Below, piece by piece: positions 1-7,655 of a stretch of DNA of 25,643 nt. Numbering within the stretch: position 1 is the first letter of the stretch; every line of letters begins with the position of its first letter. The stretch spans positions 1-25,643 of the forward strand of contig DATAUH010000040.1 of NCBI GenBank assembly GCA_036268375.1, given 5' to 3'. The position numbers were made by a program, and so were the translations under genes. Below the pieces are notes generated by a model that was not told where the DNA came from, did no database searches, and saw nothing but the letters and a program-made list of their open reading frames with translations. Source of the DNA: PALSA-243 sp036268375 (GTDB lineage Bacteria; Acidobacteriota; Terriglobia; Bryobacterales; Bryobacteraceae).

Positions 1-290
1 TCCCATTTGTGATGTTTGCCCGATTTTGTAGACCGTCCGCCGGCAAAAGTTTCGCCCAGCAGTTCGATCTCGGACATCGCGTCCTGCTCCGCCCACCGCC
101 AGTTCGGCAGCGGTTCGCTGCTGGATCCGCCCACTTGATAACAAAAAAGCTTCACCACGCCCTTGTGCACGCCGTAGTCATGCGGCTCTACAACCCGCTC
201 ACGGTCTTTGAAGTAGAACCGGAGCAGGCGTTTTTGCTCAGTCGCCGCCCATATTGTTGGATTGATGATCGGATCGATCTCCGGGGCCAT
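1..290 (-). CDS. WYL-like domain protein, C-terminal end cut by window edge
   Basis: This reading frame starts at an ATG at 290-288 and runs off the left edge after 96 codons. A good ribosome binding site (GAGGAG, six bases before the ATG) supports the start. The visible protein begins MAPEIDPIINPTIWAA and carries a core reading RFYFKDRERVVEPHDYGV, followed by LFCYQVGG and an end containing ELLGETFAGGR. This resembles the beta-rich WYL domain: an 'F.Y..R.R.VEPH' strand, then a strand for the returned value, then '.LLGETF'. WYL domains bind ligands or nucleic acids and often occur in regulators, but this protein is short and shows no DNA-binding domain. It is divergent from the KTSC gene. The family assignment is by eye; the function is unknown. 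Confidence 0.6.
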   Translation of the reverse strand, partial: MAPEIDPIINPTIWAATEQKRLLRFYFKDRERVVEPHDYGVHKGVVKLFCYQVGGSSSEPLPNWRWAEQDAMSEIELLGETFAGGRSTKSGKHHKW

Positions 291-416
291 CAGTTGCTCC
301 TCACTTACTCAATAGCAAATCGATGACCGTACAGAAACCCATCGATCGCCAGAATAACGCCATCCGCGCGGCGTACTCATCGCTGGAACTGAGAAAATGA
401 AAGAGGAGCGCAGCGT

Positions 417-650
417 ATGGAATGGGTCCCTGTGAAGTCGAAAGTGTTAGCCGCGATCACGTACAGTCGCAGATGGCGCCAGCTCTACTTGAAATTCAAA
501 AGCGGCGAGGTTTATTGCTATCGGAACGTCCCCGTTGAACGTTACACCGAGCTTCTCGCCGCGGAGTCGAAGGGCGCCTATATACGGAGTCATATTCTGA
601 ATCAGCACCCGCATCAGCGAATTCACTCGGCAGTCTCTAGCGCGACCTGA
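417..650 (+). CDS. KTSC domain protein
   Basis: This 77-residue protein matches the KTSC domain (PF13619) along most of its length. The pattern 'V.S..L..I.Y....R.L.L.F.SG.VY.Y.NVP...Y..LL.A.SKGAY....I' is clear between residues 6 and 62, including the eponymous 'SKGAYIRSHI'. KTSC domains are small and widespread, found alone or next to RNA-related domains, and their biochemical role is not settled. A purine-rich GAGGAG precedes the ATG by about eight bases. The gene is monocistronic here, divergent from the WYL-like fragment and followed by a 98-base gap. Three bases differ between other frames, but only this one gives a family match. Confidence 0.8.
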   Translation: MEWVPVKSKVLAAITYSRRWRQLYLKFKSGEVYCYRNVPVERYTELLAAESKGAYIRSHILNQHPHQRIHSAVSSAT

Positions 651-748
651 AGACGTCGCGCAACGGGTTCAGCGGCTGGCAGCGTGGCGTATCGCGAGTT
701 TCCACCGCGCCGCAGCGCTTAACAACAGCTTTCTCAAAACGCTCAACC

Positions 749-1918
749 CTACATCAACACCAGCTCTCGCTGAATGTCTCCCGTTACCCGCGCCTCTCCT
801 TCGCCCACGTACATGTTCACTTCGGAGCGCACACCGAACTCGGGCAGATAGACGCCGGGCTCAATTGAAAAACAGCTTCCCGGAATCACGCGCCGTTCGT
901 CGTGCGTTTCCAGATTGTCCATATTGGCGCCGTTGCCGTGCACTTCCTGGCCAATCGAGTGGCCTGTGCGGTGCGTAAAGAATTCACCAAAGCCGTTCTT
1001 CACGATGTGTCCCCGGCACGCATCGTCTACTTCGAAACCGCGGAGTTCGCGTCCGCCCGAAATCGTATCTTTCACCTTCGCAATCGCCGCGTCGCGCGCG
1101 CCCGTAACTACCTCGAAAACCTTTCGCACCTTGTCGGGAGGATTAGCGCCGCAGTATCCCGTCCACGTGATGTCGTAATACACCGCGTCCGGCTTATCCA
1201 ACTTCGCCCACATATCCAGCAACATAAAATCGCCCTGCTTCAGCACAGAATGATGCTCGGGCATCGGCTCATAGTGCGGGTTCGATGCATTCGCGTTTGC
1301 TCCCACGATTGGTCCGTGGTCGGTAAATAGTCCGGCTTTGGCGAAACCGTCTCGCACAAACAGCTTCACATCAAGCTCCGTCACCGGCGTTCCGTTCGCC
1401 AATCGTTCGCGAACCAGCGCAAACGCTCCCGCGCGAACCTTGTCCACCCGCCGTCCCGCTTCCAAATGCATCTCCAAGGCTTCTGCAGGCCACTTTGCCT
1501 CGAAGTATTGAATGAGCTCGGCGGAACTTACCACCTCCACGCCAACGCTGCGCACCAACTCCACTGTTCCGCCGTCCACCATGGATACATACGGAATCGC
1601 GCAGAGCGGAGAATACTGCATCGCTACGCGCTTCACTCCGCTGAGAATTTTGCGCAGACCCTCGACTTGCTCCGCCCAACTGGAATACGGAAATTTCTCG
1701 CCCGGCAGATTGCCCGTCATCTTGCGCTCGATACGGTGTTCTAAACCCCGAGGCTCGCCGGAAGCCGGAATCAGATAATACCAGCGGCGCGTCGGCGTCC
1801 GCGGAGGCACAAGGCCAAGTACGCGATATGCCAGCGGATCGCGCATGTGATGATCGAAAAACAACCACCCATCGAGCTTTTGATTCCGGATCTCCTGCTG
1901 AATCTTTTCGAGGTTCAT
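749..1918 (-). CDS. M24 family metallopeptidase (Xaa-Pro aminopeptidase-like)
   Basis: This 389-residue protein has the two-domain build of aminopeptidase P / prolidase-type enzymes: an N-terminal creatinase-like domain (about 1-145) and a C-terminal pita-bread catalytic domain (about 155-389). All five dimetal ligands expected of an M24 peptidase are visible: Asp235 (LLDMWAK), Asp249 (YYDIT), His320 (TGHSIG), Glu353 (SIEPG) and Glu366 (RSEVN). It should therefore be an active metal-dependent peptidase or a close relative acting on X-Pro bonds; the exact substrate cannot be read from the sequence. No signal peptide is seen, so it is probably cytoplasmic. A perfect 16-base palindrome lies 22 bases before the start and could control it. 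It is downstream of the DUF167 gene on the same strand, with 58 bases between them. Confidence 0.92.
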   Translation of the reverse strand: MNLEKIQQEIRNQKLDGWLFFDHHMRDPLAYRVLGLVPPRTPTRRWYYLIPASGEPRGLEHRIERKMTGNLPGEKFPYSSWAEQVEGLRKILSGVKRVAMQYSPLCAIPYVSMVDGGTVELVRSVGVEVVSSAELIQYFEAKWPAEALEMHLEAGRRVDKVRAGAFALVRERLANGTPVTELDVKLFVRDGFAKAGLFTDHGPIVGANANASNPHYEPMPEHHSVLKQGDFMLLDMWAKLDKPDAVYYDITWTGYCGANPPDKVRKVFEVVTGARDAAIAKVKDTISGGRELRGFEVDDACRGHIVKNGFGEFFTHRTGHSIGQEVHGNGANMDNLETHDERRVIPGSCFSIEPGVYLPEFGVRSEVNMYVGEGEARVTGDIQRELVLM

Positions 1919-1939
1919 AAGAACTTTCAGTCTACCTCA

Positions 1940-1955
1940 GTGCAAGCGCTTGCAC
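1940..1955. promoter_or_regulatory. LacI/GalR-type operator palindrome
   Basis: GTGCAAGCGCTTGCAC is a perfect 16-base palindrome with a central CG, the layout typical of LacI/GalR-family operators (xxGCAA.CG.TTGCxx). It sits 22 bases upstream of the M24 peptidase ATG and overlaps where a promoter would lie; a weak -10 (TAGACT, 1934-1929) follows it on the minus strand. No LacI-type regulator is encoded in the window. The palindrome is seen directly; its use as an operator is inferred. Confidence 0.5.
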
Positions 1956-1976
1956 GCCCGACGCGCTTATCGCGCT

Positions 1977-2246
1977 CTAATCCACTAACTTCGAGAGCAA
2001 ACGTTCCATCTCGTCCTGCGTGACGCCATCGATTTCGATTACCTTCAATCGGGAAGTCGCTCCCTGAATCACGCGCACGGCGCGCCGCGGAATTCCGGCC
2101 AGTTCGGCGAAGAAGCGTATGCACTCCTCGTTGGCCTTTCCGTCCACCGGCGCCGCCGCAACATCTAGTTTGTACGCATCCCCGAAACGTCCCCCGATCG
2201 CGGTTCGTTTTGCGCGCGGATGAACCTTTACCGGGACGCGCGCCAT
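1977..2246 (-). CDS. DUF167 / UPF0235 (YggU-like) protein
   Basis: This 89-residue protein matches the DUF167 (UPF0235) family, the YggU-like group. Visible hallmarks are 'VKVHPRAKRTAIGG' near the N-terminus, 'YKLDVAAAPVDGKANEE' (residues 26-41), and 'VRVIQGATSRLKVIEI' (57-72). Members are small alpha/beta proteins of unknown function. The start chosen is the ATG at 2246, which gives the usual family length. The frame stays open much further upstream to 2882, but that part is antisense or out of frame to the ABC ATPase and has no family match. The start lies inside the last codons of the upstream ABC gene (19-base overlap), so the two are probably co-transcribed and translationally coupled. 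Confidence 0.88.
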   Translation of the reverse strand: MARVPVKVHPRAKRTAIGGRFGDAYKLDVAAAPVDGKANEECIRFFAELAGIPRRAVRVIQGATSRLKVIEIDGVTQDEMERLLSKLVD

Positions 2247-3421
2247 TCCACTTTCGCCCGAAGGTTCGCTACGCCAGCGGCGACTCGCGTATCCACCACG
2301 TCGAAAGCAATCGCATCGTCCAACCAATCGTGGCTGGAACCGTCGGGGCTCTGCGTTGCGACAGTGAGCGTGTACGATTGCGGAGTCAGCCAACACTCGA
2401 TACGAAAGTCCACTTCGAGTTCCTCTCCCGCGGCGAAGTCCCCCAGAGGCGCCTGCTCGATGCGCGTATTGGTGCCATAAACGTCCATGCCGATGCGCGT
2501 GCGAATCAGGATTCCCACCATCGGATCCGAGGTCGCGCGCAAAAATCGCGCTCGCACCCGTACGGTCACCGCCTCGCCGCTCGCGATCGATTCCGCTTTT
2601 TCGCCATTCTCGTTGAGAATTTCGACGCTTAAAATTTCGCTCGCGCCATCGCCATGCCGGAAGCTCGACCGCAGCCGCTCTTCTTTGCGCTCCGCCGGCT
2701 GCTTTTCCAGCACGAGCCCGATATAACGGTTGATGACGTCCTTTGGCTCTCCTTGCGCTTCGATCTTTCCGTGAAGCAGCAGAATGGCGCGGTCGGAAAG
2801 CTGTTTCACCAGGCCCAAGTCGTGCGATACGAACAGAACCGTAATCTTGCGTTCGCGCAGTTCCTGAAATTTCCGCACGCAACGGTTAGCGAAGACGGCG
2901 TCGCCGACGGCCAACGCTTCGTCGACGATGAGAATCTCCGGGTCGACGTGAATCGCCGTCGAGAACGCCAGCCGTACGTACATGCCGCTCGAATATTCCT
3001 TCACCGGGCGCGACATGAAGTCACCGATCTCCGCAAAGGCTTCGATGGACGGCATCGCGCGATCGATTTCGCCGCGGCTTAGCCCCAGAATTTCGCCGTT
3101 CAGATAGACGTTCTCGCGCCCGCTAAACTCCGGGTTGAACCCTGCCCCGAGTTCGAGCAGCGCCGCGATTCGTCCCGAAGTTTTCACCGTGCCCTCGGTG
3201 GGCTGCAAAATGCCCGCGACCACTTGCAGCAGAGTGCTCTTGCCGCAGCCGTTCGGCCCCACCAGGCTCAGCGTCTCACCGGGTTCTACGTGAAACGAAA
3301 TATCGCGTAACGCCCAGAAATCGGTATGCAGCTTCTGTGTTCCCGGCAGCAATTCGCGCAGCCGGTCTGCCGGCTTTCGATACAACCGGTAAAGCTTGGA
3401 AACGTTTTCGACAAGGACCAA
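2228..3421 (-). CDS. Polysaccharide-type ABC transporter ATP-binding protein (Wzt/TagH-like)
   Basis: This 397-residue protein is an ABC ATPase of the polysaccharide/teichoic-acid export class. Walker A is GPNGCGKS (55-62), the signature is YSSGM (143-147), Walker B is ILIVDEAL (163-170), and the switch histidine is His200. After about residue 245 there is a beta-rich extension of some 150 residues like the Wzt C-terminal domain, which in O-antigen exporters recognises the glycan. Its partner would be a two-subunit membrane permease, but none is in the window. No ATG exists in frame between the upstream stop (about 3505-3503) and the conserved N-terminus, so the start is taken as TTG at 3421; it has no clear ribosome binding site. 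The gene overlaps the DUF167 gene by 19 bases and is divergent from pdhA. Confidence 0.9.
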   Translation of the reverse strand: MVLVENVSKLYRLYRKPADRLRELLPGTQKLHTDFWALRDISFHVEPGETLSLVGPNGCGKSTLLQVVAGILQPTEGTVKTSGRIAALLELGAGFNPEFSGRENVYLNGEILGLSRGEIDRAMPSIEAFAEIGDFMSRPVKEYSSGMYVRLAFSTAIHVDPEILIVDEALAVGDAVFANRCVRKFQELRERKITVLFVSHDLGLVKQLSDRAILLLHGKIEAQGEPKDVINRYIGLVLEKQPAERKEERLRSSFRHGDGASEILSVEILNENGEKAESIASGEAVTVRVRARFLRATSDPMVGILIRTRIGMDVYGTNTRIEQAPLGDFAAGEELEVDFRIECWLTPQSYTLTVATQSPDGSSHDWLDDAIAFDVVDTRVAAGVANLRAKVEWRASR

Positions 3422-3452
3422 ATTCGATGTTAGAACACTGACCGCTAGAGTT

Positions 3453-3512
3453 GCCGGTTGAAATGCGATGCGCGTCGGCGCCCACGTGAGCCGGAGCCGC
3501 TCTTCAACCGGC
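3453..3512. promoter_or_regulatory. Inverted repeat in the ABC / pdhA divergent region
   Basis: GCCGGTTGAA (3453-3462) and its exact reverse complement TTCAACCGGC (3503-3512) flank about 40 bases between the divergently transcribed ABC ATPase and pdhA genes. Similarity extends a few bases further (a GCG two bases beyond each arm). The spacing could suit a dimeric or looping regulator, or it may be chance. The repeat is seen; function is inferred. Confidence 0.3.
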
Positions 3513-3599
3513 GATACGCGATCGCCGCCACACCAGCAACACGGGAAATTGGGCTCGAACGGGACTTGTGCAGGGGGTTATACTTGACGCTGAACACGC

Positions 3600-4610
3600 A
3601 TGAGCACGCTGCAGGCCCTACCGAAAAAGGAAGTCGCGCTGACGGGAGAAGCGGACCTGGCGCGAAAGTGTCTTTACTACATGACGATGATGCGGGAGAT
3701 GGAAGATCGCATCGAACGCAAGTTGTACCGGCAGGGAAAAATCGTCGGCGGAGTATATGTCGGGCGCGGTCAGGAAGCGATACCGGTAGGAACCGGCCTG
3801 CACGCTAGGCCTGAAGACGTGCTGTTTCCTTCGCACCGCGACATGGCGATTTTTCTGATTCGCGGCGTCTCGGCGGGCGAGATTTTCGCGCAGTATATGG
3901 GCCGCGAAGGCGGCCTGACGCGCGGTCGCGACGGCAACATGCACATGGGCGATTTGAATCGCAACCTGGTGGCGATCATCAGCGCGCTCGCGGCCACCGT
4001 GCCTGTGGCAGCCGGCGCGGCAATGGCGCTCAAATACCGGGGCATCAAAGAGGCGGCCGCCTTCAGCTATTTTGGCGATGGCGCCACCAGTCGCGGCGAC
4101 TGGCATGAAGGCGTGAACCTTGCCGCCGTGCAAAAAGCCCCCGTGCTTTTCGTCTGCAATAACAATCAGTACGCATACTCCACGCCGCTCCATTTGCAGA
4201 TGGCCTGTGCGAACGTAGCGGATCGCGGACCCGCATACGGAATTCCGGCGGAGATCGTCGATGGCAACGATGTGCTGGCGGTGCACGCTGCCACCGCGCG
4301 GGCACTGGCGCATGTGCGAGCGGGCAACGGCCCCTACATGCTGGAGTGCAAGACGTTTCGTATGACCGGGCACTCCGCGCACGATGCAGCGCACTACGTA
4401 CCATCTCACTTATTTGACGAGTGGGGAAAGCTGGACCCAATCGTGCGTCTGGAAGCCCAAATGATCAAAGAAGAATGGGCGGAGCAGAGCGCGATCGATG
4501 AACTGCATGCGCAGGTGCGCGACGAGGTCGATGCCGCCGTCGCGTGGGCCGAGCAAAGCCCATTTCCCGACCCGGCCACGCTGCTCGACAACGTCTACGA
4601 GAATCAATAA
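3600..4610 (+). CDS. pdhA: 2-oxoacid dehydrogenase E1 component, alpha subunit
   Basis: This is the thiamine-diphosphate E1 alpha subunit of a pyruvate or branched-chain 2-oxoacid dehydrogenase complex, which decarboxylates the 2-oxoacid and passes the acyl group to E2. The 336-residue length is usual. The TPP-binding motif begins at GDGATSRG (159-166) and ends at the asparagines of CNNNQYAYS (186-194). A substrate-pocket element 'SHRDMAIFL' (78-86) and the loop 'MTGHSAHDAAHY' are also visible. It is followed after three bases by the E1 beta gene, so the two form an operon and a heterotetramer. No E2 or E3 gene is in the window. The ATG lacks a strong ribosome binding site; a -10-like TATACT lies at 3579-3584. 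Whether pyruvate or a branched-chain acid is the substrate is not decided by sequence alone. Confidence 0.9.
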   Translation: MSTLQALPKKEVALTGEADLARKCLYYMTMMREMEDRIERKLYRQGKIVGGVYVGRGQEAIPVGTGLHARPEDVLFPSHRDMAIFLIRGVSAGEIFAQYMGREGGLTRGRDGNMHMGDLNRNLVAIISALAATVPVAAGAAMALKYRGIKEAAAFSYFGDGATSRGDWHEGVNLAAVQKAPVLFVCNNNQYAYSTPLHLQMACANVADRGPAYGIPAEIVDGNDVLAVHAATARALAHVRAGNGPYMLECKTFRMTGHSAHDAAHYVPSHLFDEWGKLDPIVRLEAQMIKEEWAEQSAIDELHAQVRDEVDAAVAWAEQSPFPDPATLLDNVYENQ

Positions 4611-4613
4611 CTA

Positions 4614-5585
4614 ATGGCGACGACTTATCTGGAAGCGATCCGCGAAGGATTGTGGGAAGAGATGGAGCGCGACCCGAATGTCTTTCTGCTGGGCGAAGAC
4701 ATCGGCGTGTACGGCGGCGCATTTAAAGTGACGGCCGGATTTTTTGAGCACTTCGGTGAGAAGCGCGTAGTAGACACGCCGATTTCGGAGGGCGCGATCG
4801 CCGGCGCGGCCATTGGCGCGAGTTTCGTCGGGTTGCGCCCTGTAGCCGAGATGCAGTTCGCGGACTTTATCTCCTGCGGCTTCGATCAGATCGTCAACTT
4901 TGCCGCCAAATGCCGGTACCGCTGGAATGCGCCGGTCCCGATCGTGGTGCGCGCTCCTTCCGGAGGCGGAATTCACGGTGGTCCATTCCATTCGCAAAAC
5001 CCGGAAATGTGGTTCGTGCGCACGCCGGGCTTGAAAGTAGTGGCGCCCGCGACCGCTTACGACGCGAAGGGCTTAATCAAAGCTGCGATTCGCGACAACG
5101 ATCCGGTAGTGTTTTTTGAACATAAGGGACTGTACCGGCGAGTGAAGGAAGATCTACCGGCCGGCGACTACATCGTTCCTATTGGAAAAGCCAAAGTTGC
5201 CCGCGAAGGCACAGACCTCAGCATCATCACGTATGGAGCGATGGTCTGGGCTGCGCTTGAGGCGGCCGACGCGCTGGCCAAAGAGGGAGCGTCGATTGAG
5301 GTTCTGGATCTGCGCACCTTGCTGCCTTTAGATCGCGACGCGGTGTGTGCAACCGTCAAGAAGACCTCGAAGGCGCTCCTTCTGCACGAGGACACGCGGA
5401 CCGGAGGTATGGCCGGGGAACTCGCGGCTACTATCAATGAGAACGTCTTCGAATATCTTGACGCTCCAGTCGTGCGCGTCACGGCTCCTGACACGCCCGT
5501 TCCGTACAGCCCGCCGCTCGAAGAGGCATTTCTGCCGAATGCGGCCAAGGTAATTGAAAAAGCGCGCTGGCTCTGGAAATACTAA
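4614..5585 (+). CDS. pdhB: 2-oxoacid dehydrogenase E1 component, beta subunit
   Basis: This 323-residue protein is the E1 beta partner of the preceding gene. It shows the conserved start 'TYLEAIREGLWEEMERDPNV', 'GEDIGVYGGAFKVTAG' (27-42), 'DTPISEGAIAGAAIG' and 'QIVNFAAKCRY', which form the TPP-pyrimidine domain, and a C-terminal transketolase-type domain with 'ITYGAMVWAAL' and 'EVLDLRTLLPLD'. Glu59 (in SEGAI) is the expected glutamate that activates the cofactor in the alpha subunit. The start is three bases after the alpha stop (TAACTAATG), a tight operon. It ends with a typical short tail and converges on the DinB-like gene 105 bases further on. Confidence 0.92.
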   Translation: MATTYLEAIREGLWEEMERDPNVFLLGEDIGVYGGAFKVTAGFFEHFGEKRVVDTPISEGAIAGAAIGASFVGLRPVAEMQFADFISCGFDQIVNFAAKCRYRWNAPVPIVVRAPSGGGIHGGPFHSQNPEMWFVRTPGLKVVAPATAYDAKGLIKAAIRDNDPVVFFEHKGLYRRVKEDLPAGDYIVPIGKAKVAREGTDLSIITYGAMVWAALEAADALAKEGASIEVLDLRTLLPLDRDAVCATVKKTSKALLLHEDTRTGGMAGELAATINENVFEYLDAPVVRVTAPDTPVPYSPPLEEAFLPNAAKVIEKARWLWKY

Positions 5586-5640
5586 ACGCGAGGTTCGAGC
5601 GTAGACTTCTTGGCTGCCAGGCTCGCAGCAAATGCGTGCC

Positions 5641-5655
5641 CGGCTGGGCCAGCCG
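5641..5655. terminator. GC-rich hairpin between convergent genes
   Basis: CGGCTGG and its exact complement CCAGCCG flank a single base between the convergent pdhB and DinB-like genes. The stem is strong but there is no clear T-run on either side, so a factor-independent terminator is only a possibility. Confidence 0.3.
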
Positions 5656-5689
5656 CGACGGGGTTCGTCTGGCCGGCGCGCGATTCGCT

Positions 5690-6208
5690 TTACACGGACT
5701 TTGAATCGTTCGCTCGCGCCGTGCGAAGGTGGGCGTAAAATCCGAGGTCATCCCCCGTGAGCATTTTGGTCGCGAAGATGATCTGTCCCGTATGCATGGC
5801 GAAATGCTCCACGACGTGATAGACCGCCTCGAGAACGGTGTACTCTCTCTGCTGAACCGTGATGCGCTCGAGCAGGCGTTCATCTGACGTTGCCTGCAGT
5901 GTTCCCACGGCATCGCTCACCGCGGCGACCAGCTTTTCTTTGAGGCCGGCGATGGACGCGCCCTCGCGCGCCGCAAATTCCGCATCCCGGTGGCGTGTGT
6001 CGGACGCGCCTCCCACGCCTGACACGATCCACTGCCTGACATTGCCGCAGAGATGCAGCACCAGATTGCCGGCGGCATTTTCATTTTCGCCGCCGCGCAT
6101 CCACACCTGTTCCTCGCTGAGTCGCCCCAGACATACGTCTATGCGTCCAGCCAACACTTGCAGTTGGCGAACGGAATAATCGATGAAGATGCGCGAAGCG
6201 GCGTCCAT
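5690..6208 (-). CDS. DinB-like / DUF1572 putative metal-dependent protein
   Basis: This 172-residue protein resembles the DinB/DUF1572 four-helix group, whose members often carry a three-histidine metal site and include thiol transferases. Candidate ligands are His52 (VLHLCGN) and the pair His135/His139 within 'YHVVEHFAMHTGQIIF'. The motif 'ENENAAGNLVLHLCGNVRQW' (41-60) is characteristic. No signal peptide or membrane segment is seen. It starts four bases after the stop of the upstream DUF6496 gene and is probably co-transcribed with it. The actual substrate is unknown; damage-induced DinB in Bacillus and bacillithiol transferases belong to the same superfamily, which does not fix the role here. 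Confidence 0.85.
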   Translation of the reverse strand: MDAASRIFIDYSVRQLQVLAGRIDVCLGRLSEEQVWMRGGENENAAGNLVLHLCGNVRQWIVSGVGGASDTRHRDAEFAAREGASIAGLKEKLVAAVSDAVGTLQATSDERLLERITVQQREYTVLEAVYHVVEHFAMHTGQIIFATKMLTGDDLGFYAHLRTARANDSKSV

Positions 6209-6211
6209 GGC

Positions 6212-6499
6212 TCAACTCTTCTTCTTGGCGGATTTCTTCGTCGCAGACTTCTTGGCCCCGGACTTCTTCGCGGACGATTTCTTTGCACCGCTCTTTTTGG
6301 ACGCGCCTTTTTTAGGCGCTACTTTGGCTCCCGACTGCCGAGCTTCGCTCAGCGCAATCGCGACTGCTTGTTTGCGATTTTTCACCTTGGCTTTGCCGCC
6401 GGACTTGAGTTGTCCGTGCTTGTATTCATGCATCACTTTCGAGACTTTTGCTGATCCCTTAGCTGATGTTTTCTTACTCGCTGTTTTCTTAGCCGCCAT
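6212..6499 (-). CDS. DUF6496 protein with lysine-rich, histone H1-like tail
   Basis: This 95-residue protein has a short conserved core, 'KVMHEYKHGQLKSGGKAKVKN' followed by 'RKQAVAIALSEAR', that matches the DUF6496 family. It is flanked on both sides by extremely basic, low-complexity sequence. The last 30 residues are a near-repeat of (S)(G/S/A)AKK units, like the tails of histone H1-like bacterial proteins, and suggest binding to nucleic acid. The start at 6499 is preferred over an ATG five codons upstream because a very strong GGAGGAG site lies directly before it. The DinB-like gene follows after three bases. Function is unknown; nucleoid association is an inference from charge. Confidence 0.85.
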   Translation of the reverse strand: MAAKKTASKKTSAKGSAKVSKVMHEYKHGQLKSGGKAKVKNRKQAVAIALSEARQSGAKVAPKKGASKKSGAKKSSAKKSGAKKSATKKSAKKKS

Positions 6500-6599
6500 G
6501 ATTCTCCTCCTCATCCCAGTGTGACATTCACATGCCTAAAACACAAAGAGAACAATTTGTCGAATCGTGTGCGGTATTCCATTCCCCCGGACTTGCGAC

Positions 6600-7655
6600 T
6601 TAGCGCGTCAGCGCGGGAGCAGCGTACGCGGACTTCACAATTGCAGAGCCAATTTGTCCAAGAGGCAAAACCCGCTCAGCCGCGCCGCGCTCGATTGCTT
6701 CCCTCGGCATACCAAAAACGACGCAGGTTGCTTCGTCTTCAGCAATGGTGCGCGCGCCGGCCTGTCGCATCCGGAGAAGCCCCTCGGCTCCATCCGAACC
6801 CATACCTGTTAAGAGCGCGCCAATCGCATTTGCGCCGGCGATCTCTGCAACCGAAAAGAACAGAATGTCCACCGAAGGACGCTGATAACAGACCTTTGGT
6901 CCAGTCTTCACTTCGACGTACTGCCGGCCTCCGCTTTTTCGCAGCAGCATGTGAAAATCGCCAGCCGCCACCAGAGCGCGTCCTGGACGCACCTCATCGC
7001 CATCGGCAGCCTCTTTCACTTCGATCGCGCAGTTCGCGTTCAACCGCTCCGCAAAAGCGCGCGAAAACACGGCAGGAATATGTTGCGCGATGACTATCGG
7101 CGGGACGTCTTCCGGCATCGATTCCAGCACGGTTGCGATCGCTTCAGTTCCACCGGTCGAGGCGCCGATGGCGATGATCGTCCCTGGTTTGTAGGCTTCG
7201 CATGAGGCCCGCACGGCGCGCACCTTCGGAGCCGCATCGGGCCGCCGACGTTTCGCGATGGCTGCGGCGCGAACCTTTTCGGCGAGAGTAAACTTCAGCT
7301 CGCCCACGGAAGACGGACCCGAGGGTTTCGCCAAAACATCGACCGCGCCATGTTCCAACGCATCCAGTGCGGCGCGGCAGTTCTTTTGCGCGAGAGAACT
7401 GATCACAATCACGGGCATGGGGCGAAACTTCATGAGCTTCTGAAGAAACGTGAGCCCATCCATGCGCGGCATTTCTATGTCGAGAGTCAGGACGTCGGGA
7501 TCCAGCGCGAGAATTTTATCTCGCGCAACGTACGGATCGGGCGCCGTTCCTACAACCTCGATGTCATCGGACGCCGAAAGAGCGTCGCTCAGAATCCGTC
7601 GCACGATTGCGGAATCGTCGACAATCAGGACGCGAGTTTTGCGTCGAACGACCAT
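6600..7655 (-). CDS. cheB: Chemotaxis protein-glutamate methylesterase/deamidase CheB
   Basis: CheB removes methyl groups from receptor glutamates and deamidates glutamines, as the feedback arm of adaptation. The receiver domain (about 7-125) has Asp13/Asp14 and the phospho-acceptor Asp59 (LTLDIEMP). The methylesterase domain (about 158-345) has the full catalytic triad Ser166 (GASTGG), His192 (AQHIP) and Asp288 (GMGSDGAEG). The length of 351 is typical. It is the last gene of the chemotaxis operon; its start overlaps the end of the preceding CheX-like gene by 31 bases and has a GGAG site eight bases before the ATG. CheA phosphorylates the receiver to relieve inhibition. It should act on the receptor encoded at 11718-12833. 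Confidence 0.96.
   Translation of the reverse strand: MVVRRKTRVLIVDDSAIVRRILSDALSASDDIEVVGTAPDPYVARDKILALDPDVLTLDIEMPRMDGLTFLQKLMKFRPMPVIVISSLAQKNCRAALDALEHGAVDVLAKPSGPSSVGELKFTLAEKVRAAAIAKRRRPDAAPKVRAVRASCEAYKPGTIIAIGASTGGTEAIATVLESMPEDVPPIVIAQHIPAVFSRAFAERLNANCAIEVKEAADGDEVRPGRALVAAGDFHMLLRKSGGRQYVEVKTGPKVCYQRPSVDILFFSVAEIAGANAIGALLTGMGSDGAEGLLRMRQAGARTIAEDEATCVVFGMPREAIERGAAERVLPLGQIGSAIVKSAYAAPALTR

Noticed and set aside
9..326. A 105-codon plus-strand frame at the left edge
   Set aside because: The minus-strand frame 1-290 has a strong ribosome binding site and a WYL-like pattern; the plus frame shows nothing recognisable.
2247..2882. N-terminal extension of the DUF167 frame
   Set aside because: It runs through the ABC ATPase gene in another frame; the family length and start agree with 2246.
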